A stretch of 21,083 bases of DNA from Desulfoprunum sp. (GTDB lineage Bacteria > Desulfobacterota > Desulfobulbia > Desulfobulbales > Desulfocapsaceae), in the NCBI GenBank assembly GCA_030696435.1, contig JAUYSF010000197.1, positions 1 through 21,083 on the forward strand, written 5' to 3'. Positions within the stretch are counted from its first letter, which is position 1, and every line of letters starts with the position of its first letter. Of the stretch, positions 15,772 through 21,083 are shown in pieces. The position numbers and the translations under genes are program-made. Under the pieces are notes generated by a model. That model was not told where the DNA came from, made no database searches, and worked only from the letters and a program-made list of their open reading frames with translations.

Positions 15772-18167
15772 ACCCGGCTCCCGGTGAATTTGCCGAGGAG
15801 GACCGGAGTGACAAACAGGGTGGCGGGCCATGCTGCACCGATGCCGACAAGGGCCGTGATGCCAAGAGAGCTGAGGGCCGGGTGTGAGGCAAAGGCCAGG
15901 ACGCCGAAGCCGATCAGGGTGCTGGCCGCGCAGAGGGTGACCGTCATGGTCGAGGTCTCTGAGATACCTTCTTCGATCGCACAGACCACATATACCCCGT
16001 AATCGACACTCAGGCCGACGATCATGATGCCCATGAGCATATGCATCATGTTGAGATCGGATGAGGTGAGATAACAGTATGCGGCCATGGCGGCAAGGGC
16101 TGAAAGCACCGGCGCGAGCACCGCCAGTACGGGGCGCGCACTCTTAAAGGCAATGATAATGATGACGATATTGGCCAGTGCGGCGGCAAACGAGAGGTTG
16201 AGGATGTCATGTTTCATCAGCGTCTCAAGCTGGCTGCGCCACTTCTCATTGGCCAGGAGCACTACGCCCGGGAGAGTCTTTTCCAGGGCGGTGAAGACCG
16301 GCAACAGGGCATCGGACATGGTGACGGTTGTGGTAATGAGGAACTGTCTGTCGTCCTGTTCATCCTTTCCCAGATATTGTCTGGAGGGTGTTCTGATCAT
16401 GTTGGTAAAGAGTCCCTGCAGGGGGCCGGTAAGGATGGCCGCAGGATCGAGGAGGAGCGGCCGCTGATCGAGCCAGGAGAAAAACGGCTGGAAGGCCTTG
16501 GCGGAAAAGCCCTGAGAATTGGCCGCCCTGGCAAATAACAGCTCGAACTCAGCCCGGTTGTGCTGCCAGAACTGCTGCCAGCGTTCGCCGTTGTCTGCCT
16601 GCTGTTCCGGGCCGGGCAGGAGGGGAGCAAGGCTCTGGAAGGGAGTTTTGGTCTGCTGCAGGGCCTGGTACACAGAAGAATTGAGGTTGAGTGCTTCTTC
16701 CAGGGTGTTTCCCTGGGAGATGATAAAGGCCTGATCCTGAGGCTGGCCCCAGATTTTCTGGAAGAGATACTCTTCTTCGATAACCTGTTTGCTGGGGATA
16801 TCCAGCGACTGCAGGTTGCCATTGTAGTGGAGCCTGGGCCAGGAAAACAGCCCGGTCAGCATCAGGATCAGCCAGGCGGCGAGGATCAGGATATTACGCG
16901 TGGTATTGGCAGATTTGTCATAACGGAAAAGGGATACGGTGTTGTTCGCCGGAGATGTTTTTGCTGGGGAAAAAAGCGGGATAATAAGCCAGCTGATAAT
17001 GAGCGAAAGGATAACGCCGCACAGCGAAAGCGTGGCCATCTGGCGATGGGCAGGGACCTTGGAAAAGAGCAGGACCAGAAAAACTGCGATGGTGGTACCC
17101 GCGGCCAGCAGGATGGGCCGTCTGATGCGCTGCAGGATTATCTCCCTGGGCTCTGTCCCCCGGGTCAGCTCCAGATACATATGGATGCCGTAATCAACCG
17201 AAATGCCCAGAAGGACAATGCCAAAACCCAGGGCCATGGTGCTTATGCGGTCAAAGAACAGGTTGGTGATGCCAATGGCCAGAGGAGTCGCGGCAAACGG
17301 GACGGCCAGTATGGCCAGGGCCCTGATATCGCGAAAGGCAAAGACAAGCAGGAGCAGCAGGAGGATACTGGCGATCGGCAGGAGAATGCTGAGATCTTGC
17401 TGTATGGCTCGGGAGTTGGCCAGGGTGTGGGAGAGAGAGCCGATGATGAGGGTTTTCAGGGCCGGATGTGCAGATTCAGGGAGGTTTCGATTAATAAGGC
17501 CCGCGACTTTTTCGGCATTATCCGAATCGGTAAGGGGCAGGCGGCTTTCCGCCATGAGCAAACAGCTCGTGCCGTCCTTGCTCATGAAGTAGCCATCGAC
17601 AATATCAAGGGCAAAGGTCGAGCGCAGGGCCGCCATCTTGCCGAAAAGGATGCTGCTCAGGCCGAGTGGGTCCTGCTGGATCTGTTTGCCGAGGGCAATA
17701 CCGGTGGGGCTGTTCAGCAGCTTATAACCCTCCAGCAGTTTGCTGGTCACGGCCTCGGGCCTGACGGCCTGTCTGAGGGTGGCCAGATCCGCCTCTTCGG
17801 TCAAAACCGGCAGATGCTCCCGGAAGAGGCCGTAGGCCTGCAGTTCGAATCCCGGCGGGAGTTTGTACAATACCTCGGCAAAGACCGGGTTCCCGGCCAG
17901 GGCAGTCCCAAGTTTCTCAGCCGCAGTCTTGAGGATCTGCTGTCGCTCCGATTTGGAAGAACCTGCATTTGCCGGAATCGTCAAGGTCAGAAAGATCTTG
18001 TCGACCAGGCCAAGGCGCTGCATCAGACGCAGATCGCTTTTCAGGGCCTGGCCGGGTAGGAGGTCGAGGGCGTTTTCGTTGATTTTCAGGTTGGCGAGCA
18101 GGACACAGCCCAGGACAACAATTGCCGCGCTAACCGACCAGCGGAACCGGAGAGAGAGGTTATTCAC
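15768..18167 (-). CDS. MMPL/RND-family exporter (ApeM-like)
   Basis: An inner-membrane exporter of about 799 residues with two similar halves. Each half has a first membrane helix, a large periplasmic loop and five further helices. The repeated family motif shows as LLGISVDYGIHMYLEL in the first half and IVGLSVDYGVYVVCAI in the second; the DYG is typical of MMPL proteins that move lipids. It likely flips or extracts the lipid or polyene product for hand-over to the LolA-like carrier. The frame is open upstream to an ATG at 18332, but the first 55 residues there are Ser/Pro-rich, overlap the carrier gene and precede the first helix. I prefer the GTG at 18167, overlapping the carrier stop (GTGAATAA); a GTG at 18176 is equally possible. 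No ribosome site marks either. Confidence 0.87.
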   Translation of the reverse strand: MNNLSLRFRWSVSAAIVVLGCVLLANLKINENALDLLPGQALKSDLRLMQRLGLVDKIFLTLTIPANAGSSKSERQQILKTAAEKLGTALAGNPVFAEVLYKLPPGFELQAYGLFREHLPVLTEEADLATLRQAVRPEAVTSKLLEGYKLLNSPTGIALGKQIQQDPLGLSSILFGKMAALRSTFALDIVDGYFMSKDGTSCLLMAESRLPLTDSDNAEKVAGLINRNLPESAHPALKTLIIGSLSHTLANSRAIQQDLSILLPIASILLLLLLVFAFRDIRALAILAVPFAATPLAIGITNLFFDRISTMALGFGIVLLGISVDYGIHMYLELTRGTEPREIILQRIRRPILLAAGTTIAVFLVLLFSKVPAHRQMATLSLCGVILSLIISWLIIPLFSPAKTSPANNTVSLFRYDKSANTTRNILILAAWLILMLTGLFSWPRLHYNGNLQSLDIPSKQVIEEEYLFQKIWGQPQDQAFIISQGNTLEEALNLNSSVYQALQQTKTPFQSLAPLLPGPEQQADNGERWQQFWQHNRAEFELLFARAANSQGFSAKAFQPFFSWLDQRPLLLDPAAILTGPLQGLFTNMIRTPSRQYLGKDEQDDRQFLITTTVTMSDALLPVFTALEKTLPGVVLLANEKWRSQLETLMKHDILNLSFAAALANIVIIIIAFKSARPVLAVLAPVLSALAAMAAYCYLTSSDLNMMHMLMGIMIVGLSVDYGVYVVCAIEEGISETSTMTVTLCAASTLIGFGVLAFASHPALSSLGITALVGIGAAWPATLFVTPVLLGKFTGSRV

Positions 18168-18801
18168 GGCTGTCACAGTCGCAGAAGAGGCTTTTGGCCG
18201 GCTCGATATTGAGTCGATAGTGCGAAAAGAGGAGTTTGGTGGAGTCGGCGGTTGCCTCCAGGATCTCGACTGTCGCGGGTTGCAGGGTTGTCCGATCAAA
18301 ACGGATGGTGATGCCGGCGATGAAATCAGCAATCATCTTCTCTTTGGGGATCAGTCGGAGGGTGGTCGCGTCAACAAGCTCCATCGTGTAAATCTCTTCC
18401 AGGTGCGTGTAGTTTCCCCCCAGCCAGGACCAGAGCTGTTCTGCTACGATCTTCATAACGGGGTCGGCATCCAGGGAAAAGGCCTGGGGCGGGGCCTCGC
18501 CGTTACAGCGCATACCGCTTACACCGCTCAGCAGCAGAGCGGAAGGCAGAGGCTCGGTAAATTCCCAGCGCAGCTTATCCGGCCGGACAATGGCCAGCGA
18601 GCCTTTGAACATAACCGGCTTTTTGAACATGGCCAGGTGTTTCTCCTGGATGAAGTCGCAGGTGAAAGAGTGGGTTGTGGCGGCGGCAGCTTCGATCTGG
18701 TGCAGAAACGTGGAAACGGCGGTCGCCGAACCACTGCCTGGGCAGCCAAGAGAGCAGAAAACAAGCAGGATGCAGAGGAGCACGAGCCTTTTAGCGGTCA
18801 T
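18160..18801 (-). CDS. LolA-like outer-membrane lipid carrier (ApeL-like)
   Basis: A 213-residue periplasmic protein of the LolA type. It starts with a signal peptide (KRLVLLCILLVFCSLGC); a cysteine follows LG, but the lipobox is imperfect, so release by signal peptidase I is also possible. The body has the family pattern TCDFIQEKHLAMF followed by KGSLAIVRPDKLRWEFTEP, the start of the half-barrel that shields acyl chains. It would carry the product of the cluster from the exporter across the periplasm. Two cysteines near the end (LFCDCDSRE) are unusual. It overlaps the dehydratase gene by 11 bp and the exporter start by 8 bp, so the three are translationally coupled. Confidence 0.85.
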   Translation of the reverse strand: MTAKRLVLLCILLVFCSLGCPGSGSATAVSTFLHQIEAAAATTHSFTCDFIQEKHLAMFKKPVMFKGSLAIVRPDKLRWEFTEPLPSALLLSGVSGMRCNGEAPPQAFSLDADPVMKIVAEQLWSWLGGNYTHLEEIYTMELVDATTLRLIPKEKMIADFIAGITIRFDRTTLQPATVEILEATADSTKLLFSHYRLNIEPAKSLFCDCDSRE

Positions 18802-19288
18802 TGGTACTCTTCTCCTGTGGTTTATTTTCCCAGACCTTGATGTCTCCCTGGGCTAGGAGATGCTCTCCGGCCAGGACCTGGCCATGGATGATGGTGACCC
18901 CGCCAAATTCAAAGGTCTTTTCAATATGAATCCTGACGCTTCCAGGCTCTGCCTGCTGGGTTGGCCAGATGAAATTGTCAACACCCACCAGAAATCCATC
19001 ATTCTGAGGAGAATGATCGAGCAATGCATCATAGCCGCTGGTGGCCGCCAGGGTCTGGGCAATGATCTCGATGAAATACTCCGGCAGAAGACCCTTTACA
19101 GGATCAAGAAAGAGCCCTTCCCGGGGGATCACAGCCTCGGCTACAGCGGTGTCGCCCTGCCGTTCGAGAAGACGGTTGATGAGCAGCATCGGCGGGCGAT
19201 GGGGCAGGAGCTGTTCTGCTGCGCAGGGAAGTTCTATGGGTGTTGTCATGGCGTGCGATTGATCACGGAGATTGTGGATGGAGTGCAT
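18791..19288 (-). CDS. ApeP-like hotdog dehydratase subunit
   Basis: A 165-residue hotdog protein of the 3-hydroxyacyl-ACP dehydratase type found in aryl polyene clusters. LLPHRPPMLLINRLLE (28-43) is the typical opening strand of ApeP/FabA-like proteins. The central helix has E74 in FIEIIAQ, aligned with the catalytic acid of FabZ, but the GHFPG loop with the catalytic His is replaced by FLDPVKGLLP, so no active-site His is visible. It is the mirror image of the ApeI-like protein, which has His but no acid. Together they could build complete active sites. Two starts are possible, at 19288 or at 19249; GGAA nine bases ahead slightly favours the first. The gene follows the ketoreductase by 29 bp. 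Confidence 0.82.
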   Translation of the reverse strand: MHSIHNLRDQSHAMTTPIELPCAAEQLLPHRPPMLLINRLLERQGDTAVAEAVIPREGLFLDPVKGLLPEYFIEIIAQTLAATSGYDALLDHSPQNDGFLVGVDNFIWPTQQAEPGSVRIHIEKTFEFGGVTIIHGQVLAGEHLLAQGDIKVWENKPQEKSTNDR

Positions 19289-19317
19289 CTGAGGGTGTTC
19301 CGCAGTTTTCCTGAGGT

Positions 19318-20067
19318 CTACATGTACAGACCGCCGTTGACGCTTAAGACCTGGCCGGTGATATAGCCGGCCTCCTCGCTGAGCAGAAAATTCACCAGAC
19401 CTGCCACTTCTCTGGCTGTGCCAAGGCGGTTCAACGGGATCATCGGCAGCATTTTTTCGAGCGGCAGGTCTTTGACCATCTCGGTGTCGATGAGTCCGGG
19501 AGAGACCACGTTCACCAGGATATTGCGCCGGGCCAGTTCCCTCGCCAGGGCCTTGGCGGCCCCGATGAGGCCGGCCTTGGCGGCGGAATAGTTGACCTGG
19601 CCGGCCTGGCCTGTTTCACCTGAGACCGAGGAGATGGCTATGATCCGTCCCTTTCGTTTGCCGAGCATGACCTTGGAGAATATCCGGGCCAGATTGAAAA
19701 ACCCGTTGAGATGGACATCAATAACCTGATCCCACTCTTCACGGCGCATCATGGGCAGCAGGGTATCTCGGGTGATGCCGGCATTATGGACCATGCCAAA
19801 AGGGATCTCCTGCTCCAGGAGAGGGTCGAGAACAAGAGAGACCTCTTCAATCTTTGTGATATCAAAAGGAAGCAGCAGGCATTTGCGGCCCAGCGCCTCT
19901 ATTTTCTTCTGGACGGCCCTAGCTTGATCGTGGGCGGAGTGATAATTGAGCCAGATATCAAAACCGCCTTCGGCCAGACGCTCGGCGATGGCCGCCCCTA
20001 TGCCGCGGCTGGCACCGCTGATGAAGACTGTCTGAGATGAAGGAACGGGAGCTATGGGCGTCTGCAT
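19318..20067 (-). CDS. 3-oxoacyl-ACP reductase, FabG-type SDR (ApeQ-like)
   Basis: A 249-residue short-chain dehydrogenase that should reduce 3-oxoacyl-ACP with NADPH. The cofactor loop is SGASRGIG (17-24), the NAG motif is at 95-97, and the catalytic residues are S147, Y160 and K164 (YSAAK). The ending GYITGQVLSVNGGLYM is typical of FabG. About ten residues precede the usual family start. The ATG lies nine bases after the preceding stop and has no clear ribosome site, which points to coupling with the upstream gene. In the operon it supplies the ketoreduction step between condensation by the ketosynthases and dehydration by the ApeI/ApeP pair. A second, housekeeping FabG is expected elsewhere in the genome. 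Confidence 0.92.
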   Translation of the reverse strand: MQTPIAPVPSSQTVFISGASRGIGAAIAERLAEGGFDIWLNYHSAHDQARAVQKKIEALGRKCLLLPFDITKIEEVSLVLDPLLEQEIPFGMVHNAGITRDTLLPMMRREEWDQVIDVHLNGFFNLARIFSKVMLGKRKGRIIAISSVSGETGQAGQVNYSAAKAGLIGAAKALARELARRNILVNVVSPGLIDTEMVKDLPLEKMLPMIPLNRLGTAREVAGLVNFLLSEEAGYITGQVLSVNGGLYM

Positions 20068-20076
20068 ACTTGAAAT

Positions 20077-20883
20077 CTATGAGTTGTGGTGACCGAACGG
20101 GTCGGCCGCCTGGTTTGCCTGAAGCTTTTCGGTGGTCAACCGCACATCTCCGTACGGGGCGGTCAGCGTACATTCACCGGAAAAAAGCCCAGCGGCGATT
20201 ATCCTGTTCATCGCGGCTACGGTAGCCAGCGGGTCGGAAAAGATCGAGTTACGGTCATCGCAGCGGAGTTCTTCCCGGCGCGAGTGATACATTTCGTTGG
20301 ATGCCGGTCGGGTTTGGATTGTCAGTGCCGTGAGGCAGGGATACTGGTCTGTCGTCCCCGGCCTTTCCAGCAGCCAGCAGACAGATCCTGGCGCCGGCGG
20401 CTGATCTTCCCGGTAGCTGTCGAGGAATAGCTCACTGTAGGTTTCAACCTGGAGGACAAGGCAGCGGTCAAGCTGTCCGGCGCAAATGGCCAGGCAGCCC
20501 TGCTGCAGGGCCTGGAAAAACGGCCAGGCGAAATCGGTCAGGGTCAGTGCCCTGCCCTGCAGCGCAAAGATGCGGGCCAGATAGCCCGCTGCGGCATTGA
20601 AAACAGAATGGGAAAAAAGGGTCGGCGAGGTCTGCTGGTTATTAAGGATAAGATCAAGGACCTCAAAGCCGGTCTGCATCGGGCCATGGGCCGTACCGAG
20701 GAAGAGACCGCAGCGATCTGGTGATTCTCTCGATATCTCGGGGCATTGTGACAAACATTGGTGGACGGCGCTTACGGCCAGCTGAATGAAGGTGTCGGCC
20801 CGGCGCAGCTGTTGCGAGAGCTCTGCGGGAAGAGTCATGGTTGCCGGCAGGACGTGGCTGGTGGCGACAATTGAAACGTTCAC
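20077..20883 (-). CDS. Ketosynthase-like protein without catalytic cysteine (ApeC/chain-length-factor type)
   Basis: A 268-residue protein that covers only the N-terminal half of the ketosynthase fold (the PF13723 type). RCGLFLGTAHGPMQTGFE, PTLFSHSVFNAAAGYLARIF and the helix after the active site (QALQQGCLAICAGQ) align with ketosynthases. At the nucleophile position it reads TDFAWPFF, with F118 where the Cys should be, and it has no C-terminal half, so neither active-site His is present. It cannot condense by itself. In aryl polyene systems the similar ApeC pairs with ApeO as a chain-length factor, and here it could pair with either ketosynthase. The start is GTG, overlapping the ketosynthase stop (GTGA), which supports a one-to-one product ratio. 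Confidence 0.82.
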   Translation of the reverse strand: MNVSIVATSHVLPATMTLPAELSQQLRRADTFIQLAVSAVHQCLSQCPEISRESPDRCGLFLGTAHGPMQTGFEVLDLILNNQQTSPTLFSHSVFNAAAGYLARIFALQGRALTLTDFAWPFFQALQQGCLAICAGQLDRCLVLQVETYSELFLDSYREDQPPAPGSVCWLLERPGTTDQYPCLTALTIQTRPASNEMYHSRREELRCDDRNSIFSDPLATVAAMNRIIAAGLFSGECTLTAPYGDVRLTTEKLQANQAADPFGHHNS

Positions 20884-21083
20884 TCTTCTCTCCCTGCCAG
20901 GATCAGAGCGGCGTTATTACCGCCAAAGGCCAGAGACTGACTCAGTCCCAGTGAGCCGGTCAATGTGGCTCGAGCGCTTTCCGGCAAGATGGTGACCGGC
21001 AGTTGCGGATCGGGAGTGTTGCAGCCTGTCGTACCAGTCGTCCAGCCCTGATTGAGGGCCAGAATTGTCAGGATTGCCTCTAT
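20880..21083 (-). CDS. Beta-ketoacyl-ACP synthase, C-terminal 67 residues (cut by window edge)
   Basis: The minus strand is open from the right edge to a TGA at 20880, giving 67 residues. They match the C-terminal end of FabF-type ketosynthases: EAILTILALNQGW, then the turn TTGCNTPDPQLP, and the closing block SQSLAFGGNNAALILAG, a variant of the usual GFGGTNA core. The catalytic Cys and His lie upstream, outside the window, so activity cannot be judged. The stop overlaps the GTG start of the ketosynthase-like gene, as KS and chain-length-factor genes often do. It is likely the ApeO- or ApeR-type partner of this operon. Confidence 0.85.
   Translation of the reverse strand: MEAILTILALNQGWTTGTTGCNTPDPQLPVTILPESARATLTGSLGLSQSLAFGGNNAALILAGREE

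Noticed and set aside
15772..15831. Upstream 20-codon extension of the lipoprotein gene
   Set aside because: It lies inside the exporter gene and would bury the signal peptide and lipobox; the ATG at 15771 overlapping the exporter stop is better.
16560..18059. 499-codon plus-strand ORF opposite the exporter gene
   Set aside because: It is antisense to an exporter whose membrane motifs and repeats are clear. The product is rich in Gln, Gly, Arg and Asp with no family pattern, typical of a codon-bias shadow.
18168..18332. 55-codon N-terminal extension of the exporter gene
   Set aside because: The extension is Ser/Pro-rich, overlaps the LolA-like gene almost fully and comes before a normal first membrane helix.

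Overview
The window looks like a piece of a Gram-negative chromosome of moderate GC content. The Gram-negative assignment rests on a LolA-like periplasmic carrier, an RND/MMPL exporter, a lipobox lipoprotein, and a periplasmic solute-binding protein with a signal peptide. The mix of a hemerythrin chemoreceptor, a large hybrid kinase, a nickel/peptide-type ABC importer, an EAL-HDOD protein and an aryl-polyene-like lipid cluster suggests an anaerobic or microaerophilic deltaproteobacterium (Desulfobacterota-like). That placement is inference from gene content only.

Left third, minus strand (about 1-5986): a sensory operon. In transcription order it holds a chemoreceptor with a periplasmic zinc-type CZB domain and a C-terminal hemerythrin domain, then a 1151-residue hybrid histidine kinase (periplasmic sensor, HAMP, HisKA, HATPase, REC, Hpt). 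After a 364-bp gap come the first 13 codons of a probable response regulator, cut by the window edge. The receptor has a minus-strand leader with a terminator-like hairpin just before it.

Middle, plus strand (6518-11564): five genes for one Opp/Dpp/Nik-type ABC importer, namely binding protein, two permeases and two ATPases. A strong intrinsic terminator-like hairpin separates the binding-protein gene from the rest, and the four downstream genes are tightly coupled. A convergent gap with a terminator follows, then a minus-strand EAL-HDOD protein of the YuxH type with a degenerate EAL loop.

Right third, minus strand (13224-21083 and beyond): a compact operon resembling the core of aryl polyene (APE) biosynthesis and export clusters. 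In transcription order it has a ketosynthase (cut at the edge), a ketosynthase-like protein without catalytic cysteine (ApeC/chain-length-factor type), a FabG-type ketoreductase, an ApeP-type hotdog dehydratase, a LolA-like carrier, an MMPL exporter, a lipoprotein, an ApeI-type hotdog dehydratase, a 4HBT thioesterase and a second ketosynthase. The two dehydratases have complementary halves of the FabA/FabZ active site, and the chain-length-factor-like protein lacks the nucleophile. This fits obligate heterodimers that extend and dehydrate a polyene chain, with the exporter, carrier and lipoprotein moving the product to the outer membrane. No carrier protein, starter-unit ligase or acyltransferase is in the window; they would have to lie beyond 21083 or elsewhere.

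I saw no tRNA, rRNA, CRISPR array, insertion sequence or prophage.
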